Shown one piece after another: positions 1 to 7,463 of a stretch of 64,000 bases of DNA; the first letter of the stretch is position 1, and every line of letters begins with the position of its first letter. The notes under the pieces were generated by a model. The model was given only the letters and a program-made list of their open reading frames with translations, had not been told where the DNA came from and made no database searches. The translations under genes and the position numbers were made by a program. Source of the stretch: Tahibacter sp042701255 (GTDB taxonomy: Bacteria > Pseudomonadota > Gammaproteobacteria > Xanthomonadales > Rhodanobacteraceae); assembly GCF_042701255.1 (NCBI RefSeq), contig NZ_CP170554.1, forward strand, positions 3,844,001 through 3,908,000, read 5' to 3'.

Positions 1-202
1 TGGTGTTGGACACGCAGACATCGTCGGCGTCGATCAGGGTGAGCTCGCCGACGCCGCTGCGGGCCAGCGCCTCCACGCTCCAGGAACCCACGCCGCCGAC
101 ACCGACGACGGCAACGTGCGCGGCAGCCAGGCGATCGAGCGCGCCACGGCCATACAAACGGTCGACGCCGCCGAAGCGGGCCGAAAGAACGGAATCGGAC
201 AT
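1..202 (-). CDS. tcdA: tRNA threonylcarbamoyladenosine dehydratase, N-terminal part (runs off the left edge)
   Basis: Reading leftward from the ATG at 200-202, the 67 visible residues begin MSDSVLSARFGGVDRLYG and continue with VAVVGVGGVGSWSVEALAR and LTLIDADDVCVSN. This is the ThiF/E1-like adenylation fold: a glycine-rich ATP-binding loop followed by an acidic strand and an SN motif. The N-terminal RFGGVDRLYG segment is typical of TcdA (CsdL), which uses ATP to cyclise t6A37 in ANN-decoding tRNAs to ct6A. The stop codon lies outside the window, so the C-terminal half cannot be checked. MoeB/ThiF relatives usually have a different N-terminus, so TcdA is preferred. It is divergently oriented to the cytochrome gene at 379. 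Confidence 0.85.
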   Translation of the reverse strand, partial: MSDSVLSARFGGVDRLYGRGALDRLAAAHVAVVGVGGVGSWSVEALARSGVGELTLIDADDVCVSNT

Positions 203-378
203 GCGCGGATTCTAGCAGCCGCACCGCATCGGCCGGGCCGCGCGGCGACGGTCGCCGGCGATTGCCGTCGTCTGCCGCGAGCCACACCGTGACCGCCGAT
301 CCGGATACCGGCCGGCCGCGGCCATGGCAGCACCCGTTTGCGTCCATTACCCTTGCGTCTTTGCCTGTCGGGAAATCC

Positions 379-768
379 ATGCGCTCGTTGCTGATCCTGC
401 TCGCCGGCCTGCTGATCGGCGCCCTCGTCGCGTTCAGCGCGGCCAACTCCCTGCACCAGCGCAACGCCTGGCCGCGCGGCGTCATGAACACCCTGCAGCA
501 TCATCTGGCCGAGCTGCGCCGCCTGCAGCGCAGCAACGACTGCGGCGCCGCGCGCAGCGCCGTGCATTTCCGCCGTCTGGCCGAGACCGCCGCCGACATC
601 GTGCCGTCCCACCCGGATCAGCCTGCGGACTTCGCCGAGCAGGCCCGCCGTTTCGCCGATGCCGGCGCCCGCCATGCGGCCGAGCCGCCGGTCGACTGCC
701 GCACGCTGGACCAGGCGCTGCAGCAGACCGGCGAGGCCTGCCAGGGCTGCCACCGCGATTACCGCTAA
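379..768 (+). CDS. Cytochrome c'-like (class II) periplasmic haem protein
   Basis: A 129-residue protein starting at the ATG at 379, with a hydrophobic signal or anchor segment at about residues 2-22. An upstream in-frame start at 262 would put 39 unlikely residues before the signal. The only haem motif is CQGCH at residues 121-125, five residues from the C-terminus. A C-terminal CxxCH preceded by a helical body is the arrangement of class II cytochromes (c', c556). A likely role is periplasmic electron transfer or gas binding, but the sequence does not show the partner. A 7-bp hairpin lies about 25 bases downstream, and the next gene starts 186 bases later, so it is probably a single-gene unit. 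Confidence 0.75.
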   Translation: MRSLLILLAGLLIGALVAFSAANSLHQRNAWPRGVMNTLQHHLAELRRLQRSNDCGAARSAVHFRRLAETAADIVPSHPDQPADFAEQARRFADAGARHAAEPPVDCRTLDQALQQTGEACQGCHRDYR

Positions 769-792
769 ACGCTTGATTCACGCGGAAGCGGG

Positions 793-810
793 GCCCCGGA
801 ATGCCGGGGC
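793..810. terminator. Short GC hairpin after the cytochrome gene
   Basis: GCCCCGG-AATG-CCGGGGC forms a perfect 7-bp stem 24 bases after the cytochrome stop. No T-run follows, so a role as an intrinsic terminator is uncertain. Confidence 0.3.
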
Positions 811-954
811 GCAGCGCGCGCGGCCGCCGCGGCCGCTACAGCTGTTCACCGCGATGCAGAGCGCGCACTCGCCCCATATTCACGCAATTCCACTAGTATC
901 GAAGCCGTTTCCCAGACCGGGCGCTACCGACGACGGCGCCATCCGCGGGCGCGC

Positions 955-2325
955 ATGACTACGAGTGAGGCCATCCATACCGCCAGCCGCCGCCTGCACG
1001 GAATACCGCGGCTCGCCTGGTGGCAGCTCAAGCGCGCGTGGCGTCGCTTCGAGACCACGATCTTCACGCGCGCCCGCTATTCCGAACCCAAGATGCGCTG
1101 GATGGGCGCGCTCGGCGTGTTCGGCTTTCCGACCTATTACTTCGTCTGGGCCAAGCTGCTGCCGCAGCCCTACGAAAGTCTGAGCCTGCGTCTGTTCGGC
1201 TCGCTGCTGTTCCTGCCGCTGATGCTGGTCAGCTTCTGGCCCAATCGCCTGCGCGCGTGGCTGCCGCTGTACTGGTATCTGGCGATGACGTTCGCGCTGC
1301 CGTTCTTCTTTTCCTACATGCTGCTGCAGAACGGCGGCACCGTGGCCTGGCTGCTGTCGCACCTGATCTCGGTGTTCCTGATGGTCATGCTGTTCGACAT
1401 GGGCAGCTTCATCGTGACCGGCCTGATCGGCACCCTGCTCGCCGTGTTCGCCTACCTGCTCGCGCCGGCGCATCCGCTGGCGGGCGCGGCGTTGCTGGCC
1501 TACTCGCCGGTCTGGGCCTTCGCGATCATCTCCGGTTCGGTGTTCAGTATTTCGCACAGCATGAGCAACCAGGCGCGCATCGACGCGATCATCGCCGCGA
1601 CCAACAACATCGCCCACGAGCTGCGTACGCCGCTGGCCTCGGTACGCATCGCGACCCAGGCCGTGGACCGCTTCCTGCCGCTGCTGGCCGACTCGCACCG
1701 CCGCGCGGTCGAAGCCCGCCTCGACGTACCCGAGCTGCGCGAATCGCAGCTCGTGCGCCTTTCCAAGGCCATGGAGACCATAGGCCGCGAGGTCGAGCAC
1801 GCCAACACCGTCATCGACATGCTGCTGGTCGCTGCACGCCCGATCGGCAACGTGCAGGTCGAGAACGTCTCGGCGCTGGAATGCCTGCACGAAGCGCTGG
1901 ACCGCTATCCGTTCGGCTCGCAGCACGAGCGCAGCCGCGTCTCGATCGGCACGACCGACGACTTCCAGTTCGTCGGCTCGCGCCTGCTGCTGGTCCATGT
2001 GCTGTTCAATCTGATAAAAAACGCCTTGTTCCACACCGGACGGGCCGGCAAAGGCAATATCGTGCTCAGCGTGCACGCCGACGCGGGCGGCCAGCGTGTC
2101 GTCTGCCATGACAGCGGACCGGGCATCCCGCCCGACGTGCTGCAGCACATTTTCGAACGCTTCTATTCGAGCGCGACCGACTACAGCACCGGCCTCGGCG
2201 TCGGCCTGTCGTTCGTGCGCATGGCGCTGGAACGCATGGGCGCGACGATAATCTGCCGCTCGACGTTCGGCGAGTTCACCGAATTCACGATCGTATTCCC
2301 CGATCTCCTGCGGAGGGAAAACTGA
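955..2325 (+). CDS. lqsS: Membrane sensor histidine kinase of an Lqs/Cqs-type quorum-sensing system
   Basis: 456 residues. The N-terminal ~210 residues hold about six hydrophobic membrane segments with short loops (for example around FGFPTYYFVW, LLFLPLMLVSFW and FLMVMLFDMG) and no large periplasmic domain, as in CqsS/LqsS receptors for alpha-hydroxyketone signals. The kinase core follows: an H-box NNIAHELRTPLASVR with His221, an N-box NLIKNALFHTG, a G1 box DSGPGIP and a G2 box GLGVGLSF. It has no attached receiver domain, unlike Vibrio CqsS and like Legionella LqsS. Its TGA overlaps the ATG of the response regulator (TGATG at 2323-2327), so the two are translationally coupled. The synthase gene follows at 3481. 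The name is by architecture and context; the exact ligand is inference. Confidence 0.75.
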   Translation: MTTSEAIHTASRRLHGIPRLAWWQLKRAWRRFETTIFTRARYSEPKMRWMGALGVFGFPTYYFVWAKLLPQPYESLSLRLFGSLLFLPLMLVSFWPNRLRAWLPLYWYLAMTFALPFFFSYMLLQNGGTVAWLLSHLISVFLMVMLFDMGSFIVTGLIGTLLAVFAYLLAPAHPLAGAALLAYSPVWAFAIISGSVFSISHSMSNQARIDAIIAATNNIAHELRTPLASVRIATQAVDRFLPLLADSHRRAVEARLDVPELRESQLVRLSKAMETIGREVEHANTVIDMLLVAARPIGNVQVENVSALECLHEALDRYPFGSQHERSRVSIGTTDDFQFVGSRLLLVHVLFNLIKNALFHTGRAGKGNIVLSVHADAGGQRVVCHDSGPGIPPDVLQHIFERFYSSATDYSTGLGVGLSFVRMALERMGATIICRSTFGEFTEFTIVFPDLLRREN

Positions 2326-3350
2326 TGCAGCCCGGTGCCGCGACGATCCCGCCCTTCTATTTCCCGACCACGACGGTACTCGTCGACGATCACGAGGAAT
2401 ACCTCGACGTCGTGCCGCTGATGCTCGATCCGATGCTGCATCTGCGGCCGTTCAGCTCGCCGCGCATGGCTCTGGCCGCACTCGGCAGCGCCGGCAGCCG
2501 GCCCGTGCCCGGCGGCGGCTGGCTCTACCGCTGGAAGGACCGGCCTTCACAGACGCAGGAGCTGCTGGCCCTTGATGTCGACTCCATACACCGCATTGTT
2601 TACGACCCCGAACGTTTTTCCGAAGTGTCGGTACTCGTCGTCGACTACTTCATGCCGGAAATGGACGGCGTCACGTTTTGCAAACGGCTCAACAATCCAC
2701 TGATAGGCAAGATCCTGCTGACCGGCCGCGCGGAGGATTCGGTCGCGATCGAGGCGTTCAATTCCGGCGTGATCGACCGCTTCATCCGCAAGAGCGATCC
2801 GCAGGCGATGGCCAAGCTGCAGGTCGCGATCCGCGAGCTGCAGCAGCGCTATTTCGAACGCGCCGGCGCCTTCGTGGCCGAAGCCCTGGCGATGGGCCGT
2901 TTCGGCTTCCTGCGCGATCCGGCGTTCCGCGCCGTGTTCGATTCGGTCGTCGCGACGTTCCAGCCCATCGAGTCCTACGTCGTCTGCAATCCGACCGGCG
3001 TGCTCATGCTCGACGCCTGGGGCGTAGGCCGTTTTCTGCTGGTGCAAACCGACGACGATCTGCGCGAATAACACGACGTCGCCGAAGACCGCGGCGCACC
3101 GGACACCGTGCTGCGCGCGCTGCGTTCCGGCAGTTCCCTGCCCTGGTTCTGGTCCAGCGGCGGCTACTACAGTCCACAGATCGCCGACCCCGCGGCGAAC
3201 CTGTTTCCGGCCACGCCGATACGCGGCGAAACCTGCTATTACTTCAGCCTGATCGATCACCTCGAGCCGCTGCAGCTCGCACACGTCAAGTCGTACCGGA
3301 ACTGGCTGCGCGAGCAAGACAACATCGACGTCCCGCCACGCGCGGGGTGA
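2325..3350 (+). pseudogene. lqsR: LqsR-like response regulator, interrupted by an in-frame TAA
   Basis: The first 248 codons (2325-3071) encode a receiver domain with the acidic pair in VDDHEEY, a phospho-acceptor Asp107 in VVDYFMPEMDG, a Thr in LLTGRAED and a Lys in FIRKSDP. There is an unusually long ~50-residue insertion between the first and third strands. A TAA at 3069-3071 ends the frame, but the same frame continues open for another 92 codons to a TGA at 3348-3350. That stretch is protein-like (WFWSSGGYYSPQIAD, ETCYYFSLIDH, VKSYRNWLREQ) and keeps the codon bias of the genome. The full reading frame would give about 341 residues, in the size range I recall for LqsR-type regulators. Either this copy carries a nonsense mutation removing the last quarter, or one base is wrong. 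It sits between kinase and autoinducer synthase. Confidence 0.65.
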
Positions 3351-3383
3351 TCAAGCGGTACCACCGCGAAACCTCTCGATTCC

Positions 3384-3407
3384 GACCGGCCCAAGGCCGG
3401 GCCGGTC
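3384..3407. promoter_or_regulatory. Hairpin in the leader of the autoinducer synthase gene
   Basis: GACCGGCCC-AAGGCC-GGGCCGGTC is a perfect 9-bp stem with a 6-base loop, placed between the response regulator stop (3350) and the synthase ATG (3481). No T-run follows. It could be a weak terminator, an mRNA-processing site or a post-transcriptional control site of the synthase. Confidence 0.35.
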
Positions 3408-3480
3408 GTCCCGCTGCGGCAGCCACCGCAGCCAGCCAGGGAACGGCTTGGTCCATAACTCCCGTGAGAGGTTTGCAGTC

Positions 3481-4770
3481 ATGAGTATTTCCTTCCCGTC
3501 CGTCGTCACTCCTTCTTTTCCGCAGCTGCGCCCGGCACCGGCGCCGGAACTTCCGGAGTTCGCGCGCCAGCGCGTCGAGCGGTTCCACAACGAACGCGTC
3601 CAGGTCGGCTGGGGCGGTCGCCACATCCTGCGCGGTCTGAGGCCCGGCACAAACGCGCTGCACCTGCAGAGCAACGACTACCTCGCGCTGACGCGCCATC
3701 CCGACATCATCAACGCGCAGCACGCGGCGCTGGCTACCTCCGGCAACGGCGCGATGATGTCGAGCCTGTTCCTGCAGCAGGACGACGAGCCGCTGCACGT
3801 GCTCGAACGCGAACTCGCGCTGGCGCTCGGCAGCGAGGAAACCATCCTGTGCCAGTCGGGCTACGTCGCGAACGTCGGTCTCGTGCAGAGCCTCGCCGGC
3901 GAACGCACGCCGGTCTACATCGACATGCTCGCGCACACCTCGCTCTGGGAAGGCATACGCGCCGCCGGCGCGCAGGCCGTACCGGTCTATCACAACGATC
4001 CGGAATACCTGGAGCGGCAGGTGTTGCGCCACGGTCCCGGCATCGTGCTGGTCGATTCGGTCTACAGCACGAACGGCAGCCTCTGTCCGCTGACCGAATT
4101 CGCCGCGATCACGCAGCGCCACGGCTGCATTTTCGTCGTCGACGAATCGCATTCGCTGGGCACGCACGGCGTGCACGGCGAAGGACTGGTCGCGAGCCTC
4201 GGTCTGACCGACCGCGTGCATTTCGTGACCGCGAGCCTCGCCAAGGCCTATTGCGCACGCGCCGGCCTGATCAGCTGCAGCCGGCGCTTCAAGCCGTATT
4301 TCGCGTTCGAATCACTGCCGGCGATCTTCTCCTCGGCGCTGCTGCCGCAGGAACTCGCCGCGATCGATGCCGCGCATCACGTGATCCAGCGCGAAGGCTG
4401 GCGCCGCGCGCGCCTGCAGCACGTGACGCGGCGCGTGCGCGAATCCCTGCTCGACCTCGGCTATCCGGTCCGTGAAGGCAGCGAGCAGATCATCGCGCTC
4501 GAAGTCGGCAGCGAAGCGGCCGTCATGCGCGTACGCGATCAATTCGAGGCGGAAAACGTGTTCGGCGCGATCTTCTGCGCGCCGGCCACGGCCAAGAACC
4601 GCGCACTGCTGCGCCTGACCCTGCACGCGGGTCTCGACGACGCGGCCGTGGCCCAGCTCATCGACGCCTGTGCGCGTCTGCGCGACAAGGTCGATCTCGC
4701 CGAATGGAGCGCGTCGCGGCGTGAGCGGCGCAACGCGGGCAAGCCGGAGGCCCTGGTCGAAGTCGCCTGA
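3481..4770 (+). CDS. lqsA: CqsA/LqsA-type alpha-oxoamine synthase (quorum-sensing autoinducer synthase)
   Basis: 429 residues, PLP-dependent alpha-oxoamine synthase family (relatives: BioF, KBL, CqsA). CqsA/LqsA join an acyl-CoA with an amino acid or SAM-derived substrate to make alpha-hydroxyketone or aminoketone signals. Visible features are the N-terminal LQSNDYLALTRHPDI, the cofactor-binding VVDESHSLGTHG (Asp221, His224), and the Schiff-base lysine K255 in ASLAKAY. The AKAYCARAG context resembles CqsA more than BioF, which normally has TLSKA or TFGKA followed by a GG. The ATG at 3481 is chosen because GAGAGG lies at a normal distance before it; the frame is open 11 codons further upstream without a good start. 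Clustering with a CqsS/LqsS-like kinase and a response regulator is strong context for a signalling role rather than biotin synthesis. Confidence 0.8.
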   Translation: MSISFPSVVTPSFPQLRPAPAPELPEFARQRVERFHNERVQVGWGGRHILRGLRPGTNALHLQSNDYLALTRHPDIINAQHAALATSGNGAMMSSLFLQQDDEPLHVLERELALALGSEETILCQSGYVANVGLVQSLAGERTPVYIDMLAHTSLWEGIRAAGAQAVPVYHNDPEYLERQVLRHGPGIVLVDSVYSTNGSLCPLTEFAAITQRHGCIFVVDESHSLGTHGVHGEGLVASLGLTDRVHFVTASLAKAYCARAGLISCSRRFKPYFAFESLPAIFSSALLPQELAAIDAAHHVIQREGWRRARLQHVTRRVRESLLDLGYPVREGSEQIIALEVGSEAAVMRVRDQFEAENVFGAIFCAPATAKNRALLRLTLHAGLDDAAVAQLIDACARLRDKVDLAEWSASRRERRNAGKPEALVEVA

Positions 4771-5703
4771 AGCGCGACGTTCCGGTGAAACGAAAAGGCG
4801 GCCGCAAGGCCGCCTTTTTCGTATGTCGCCGATTCGATGCTCGGGCAGCGGAATGAACTCGGTCTCGTCGGGCACCGGCGGAAAACGCTGTTCGCGCCAG
4901 GCGTCCTTGGCCGCCTCGATGCGCTCGCGCGTGGTCGCGACGAAGTTCCACCAGAGATGGCGCGGACCGTCCAGCGGCTCGCCGCCGACCAAGGCGAGAC
5001 GGCAGTCCGCCGTCGCGCGGAAACGCGCAGTTCCCGGCGGCAATACGGCCAGTTCGTTGCGCGTGACGGTCTCGCCGTCGACCTCGATGCTGCCATCGAC
5101 GACGTAGAGCGCGCGTTCCGGATAGTCGGCCTCGATCGCATGTTCGGCGCCGGCCTGCACGTCGAGCAGCACGTACAAGGTCGGCGACGGCGCAGCCACG
5201 GGCGACTCGGCGCCGTACGCGCGGCCGATCAGCAGATGCAGCGCGACGCCGGGCCGCTGCAGCCGCGGCAGATCGGTGCCGGCGTAGTGGCGGAACCACG
5301 GCGCCGAATCCTCCTGCGCCTGCGGCAGCGCGACCCAGGTCTGCAGGCCGTGCAGGAACTGGCCCTGCGCATGCGCCTGCTCGGTGCCGCGCTCGGAGTG
5401 CACGATGCCGCGGCCGGCGCTCATGAGGTTCACGTCGCCGGGACGGATCTCCTGCACGGTGCCGAGACTGTCGCGGTGCATCATGTTGCCGGCCAGCAGG
5501 TAGGTGATCGTGGCCAGACCGATATGCGGATGCGGCCGCACATCGGTGCCGCCGCCCGGCGCGACCTGCAGCGGGCCGAACTCGTCGAAGAACACGAACG
5601 GTCCGACCGAGCGCGCGAGGCGATGCGGCAATGCGCGGCGCACGACGAGTCCGCCGCCGAGGTCGTGGATACGGGGTTCGATACGGATGACGGTGTCGCT
5701 CAT
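4312..5703 (-). CDS. Pirin family cupin protein, reading frame without a stop before its terminator
   Basis: Starts at the ATG at 5701-5703 behind AGGAG. The first ~290 residues are a complete pirin: RALPHRLARSVGPFVFFDE, the metal-binding PHPHIGLAT (two His), HSERG, and a second cupin half ending EFIPLP. Pirins are nuclear or cytosolic Fe-binding cupins; bacterial members often have quercetinase-like activity or modulate metabolism. Family length (~285-295 residues) predicts a stop near 4820-4830. No stop occurs there in any of the three leftward frames. The open frame runs through the terminator hairpin at 4793-4819 and on, antisense to lqsA, to a TGA at 4312-4314 (463 codons). The extra ~170 residues are almost certainly not native. 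A transcript ending at the hairpin would be a non-stop mRNA; a substitution such as TGA to CGA near 4823 would explain it. Confidence 0.8.
   Translation of the reverse strand: MSDTVIRIEPRIHDLGGGLVVRRALPHRLARSVGPFVFFDEFGPLQVAPGGGTDVRPHPHIGLATITYLLAGNMMHRDSLGTVQEIRPGDVNLMSAGRGIVHSERGTEQAHAQGQFLHGLQTWVALPQAQEDSAPWFRHYAGTDLPRLQRPGVALHLLIGRAYGAESPVAAPSPTLYVLLDVQAGAEHAIEADYPERALYVVDGSIEVDGETVTRNELAVLPPGTARFRATADCRLALVGGEPLDGPRHLWWNFVATTRERIEAAKDAWREQRFPPVPDETEFIPLPEHRIGDIRKRRPCGRLFVSPERRASGDFDQGLRLARVAPLTPRRAPFGEIDLVAQTRTGVDELGHGRVVETRVQGQAQQCAVLGRGRRAEDRAEHVFRLELIAYAHDGRFAADFERDDLLAAFTDRIAEVEQGFAHAPRHVLQARAAPAFALDHVMRGIDRGEFLRQQRRGEDRRQ
4793..4819. terminator. Bidirectional intrinsic terminator after lqsA
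   Basis: AAAAGGCGGCC-GCAA-GGCCGCCTTTTT: a 7-bp GC stem extended by A:T pairs, with a T-run on one side and an A-run on the other. It can end the rightward synthase transcript and the leftward pirin transcript. The pirin reading frame crosses it without a stop codon (see pirin). Confidence 0.85.
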
Positions 5704-5885
5704 CGGCGTCTCCTGGCTGGTTGTCGAGAAAGGGACAGATGCCCTTTTCTCGAATCCGACGGCGCAAGCCGCGCTCGCGCACGTTGTCCGGGGATCCATC
5801 GACTGCGCGACCGATCCTCGTGCGATCCGTTCCGGATCGCCTGGCAGGCCGTTTCCCGACCGCCTGCCGTGGCCGTTCTCGGCCA

Positions 5886-5917
5886 ATAAAAAACGCCACG
5901 AATCACTTCGTGGCGTT
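5886..5917 (-). terminator. Intrinsic terminator of the cold-shock gene
   Basis: AACGCCACGAA-TCAC-TTCGTGGCGTT is a perfect 11-bp stem. Read leftward it is followed by a T-run (A5888-5893 on the given strand). It lies 28 bases past the cold-shock stop codon. Confidence 0.9.
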
Positions 5918-5945
5918 CGGATTCCCCTGGCAACGCGTGTCGCGG

Positions 5946-6155
5946 TCAGACCGGGCTGACTTCGTCGGCCTGCAGGCCCTTCTGGCCCTGCACGACCTTG
6001 AAGCTGACCTTCTGGCCTTCCTGCAGACTCTTGAATCCGGTTCCGGTGATAGCGCGGAAATGCACGAAGACGTCCTGGCCATTCTCACGCGCAATGAAGC
6101 CAAACCCCTTGGCATCGTTGAACCACTTAACGGTACCAACCTCACGATCCGACAT
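5946..6155 (-). CDS. Cold-shock domain protein (CspA family)
   Basis: 69 residues starting MSDREVGTVKWFNDAKGFGF, with both RNA-binding motifs KGFGFI (RNP1) and VFVHF (RNP2) of the five-stranded OB fold. CspA-type proteins bind single-stranded RNA/DNA and melt mRNA structure. The ATG at 6153-6155 is chosen because GGGAGAG stands at the right distance; the frame is open five codons further upstream (MGERF) without a better site. The leader between 6156 and about 6300 is long and AT-richer than its surroundings, as is usual for csp 5'-UTRs, but I cannot define the promoter. Confidence 0.93.
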   Translation of the reverse strand: MSDREVGTVKWFNDAKGFGFIARENGQDVFVHFRAITGTGFKSLQEGQKVSFKVVQGQKGLQADEVSPV

Positions 6156-6386
6156 GAAACGCTCTCCCAAGCTTGAAACATAGACGGCAACGCCGTCGGC
6201 TTACTGGTTGCAGGGCTCGAGACAAAGCGATGAAGCGGATCGACCGATCGGCTGGCATCGGGTCAGATGTTCAGACCGTGCAAACACAGCCGGGCCAGTC
6301 TACTCAAGCTTTTTAACAAAATCGACAGTGACTGAACGGCGGCCGACCGGACCCAGCCTCCGGACCGGCTGGGCTACCATCCGGAC

Positions 6387-7277
6387 ATGCCCTCCTCTCC
6401 TGCCGCGCCGCCGTCGGCGCCCGAATCCCTGCGCGTCGCCACGGGCGACGGACACGAAGCCCAGCTGCTGCTCGCCGCCGGCACGGCGCCCGGGCCGACC
6501 GGCCTGCTCTGGCTGCCGGCACTCGGCGTACCGGCGCGCAAATACCACCATTTCGCCGCGGCGCTGGCCGAACGCGGCGTCCCGGTGGCCCTGCACGAAT
6601 GGCGCGGACTGGAGTCGAGCAACCGCCGCGCAGCACGCGACTGCAACTGGGGCTATGCGCAGCTGCTGCGCGACATCGCCGCCTCGCGCGCGGCGCTGGC
6701 CGACGCGTTTCCGTCACAGCGCTGGGTCATCGGCGGCCACAGCCTCGGCGCGCAGCTCGCCGCGCTGGCGCTGGCGCGCGATCCGGCCGACTACGCCGGC
6801 TATCTGCTGGTCGGCAGCGGCCATCCCTGGTGGCGTACGTTTCCGGGCTGGCACAAGGCCGGCCTGCTCGCCGCGACGTTCTGGTTCCGCACGCTGGCCG
6901 CCCTGTGCGGCCATTTCCCGGGACAGCGCACCGGCTTCGCCGGCCGCGAGGCGCGCGGCGTCATGCAGGACTGGGCCGCCAGCGCGCGCAGCGGCGACTA
7001 CCGCCCCGCACAAGTGGACTTCGACGTCGAAGCGCGCCTGCGCGAGGTGGCCGTGCCGGCCCTCGCACTGCGCCTGCGCAGCGACGCCTATGCGCCGGCC
7101 GCTTCGCTGGAACATCTGCTGGCCAAGCTGCCGCGGCTGCAGCTGCGCCGCGACGTTCTGGACGACGCCGAATTCATCGGCGGCCGCGCCGGCCATTTCG
7201 AGTGGATGCGCGAACCCGAACCGGTCGTGCGGCGCATCGTGGAGTGGCTGGCCGGAATCCGCCGACAGGCCCCGTAG
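6387..7277 (+). CDS. Alpha/beta hydrolase family protein
   Basis: 296 residues. The nucleophile elbow is GGHSLGAQ (residues ~116-123). A candidate acid lies in LRLRSDAYAP and the His in GRAGHFEW near the C-terminus, giving a complete Ser-Asp-His triad. The N-terminal half (LLWLPALGVPARKYHHFAAAL) matches the serine aminopeptidase/lysophospholipase-like branch that acts on small esters or acyl groups; the substrate cannot be read from sequence. No signal peptide is visible, so it is probably cytosolic. The TAG stop (7275-7277) is contributed by the first bases of a dispersed repeat element beginning at 7274, so the last codons may have been set by the insertion. Confidence 0.7.
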   Translation: MPSSPAAPPSAPESLRVATGDGHEAQLLLAAGTAPGPTGLLWLPALGVPARKYHHFAAALAERGVPVALHEWRGLESSNRRAARDCNWGYAQLLRDIAASRAALADAFPSQRWVIGGHSLGAQLAALALARDPADYAGYLLVGSGHPWWRTFPGWHKAGLLAATFWFRTLAALCGHFPGQRTGFAGREARGVMQDWAASARSGDYRPAQVDFDVEARLREVAVPALALRLRSDAYAPAASLEHLLAKLPRLQLRRDVLDDAEFIGGRAGHFEWMREPEPVVRRIVEWLAGIRRQAP

Positions 7278-7429
7278 GTTGCTGGTGAGCCCGAAGGGCG
7301 AACCGCAACATCGCACCGCCGACGGCCTGGCGAACCCCGAACGAAGGATTCGCTGCGATGGCTTCGGCAAGGGTTTTTCGCGGGATCGATCCCTAGACGT
7401 TGCGGTTCGCGGCGCTCACCGCAACCTGC
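7274..7429. repeat. Dispersed repeat, family A, copy 1 (inverted-repeat ends)
   Basis: The left arm begins GTAGGTTGCTGGTGAGC and contains GCGAACCGCAAC; the right arm is its approximate inverse (GTTGCGGTTCGC, then GCTCACCGCAACC). The arms are about 33 bases and enclose ~90 bases without a gene. Related copies lie at 43747-43943 and 59317-59457. The size, palindromic ends and intergenic position fit a non-autonomous MITE/REP-like element. Confidence 0.7.
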
Positions 7430-7463
7430 TCGGCTCCGCTTGCCGCCGTCGCTGTTCTGCGCC

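Noticed and set aside
34..753. Leftward 239-codon open frame over the cytochrome gene
   Set aside because: It overlaps both the real tcdA start and the cytochrome c'-like gene and lacks family features.
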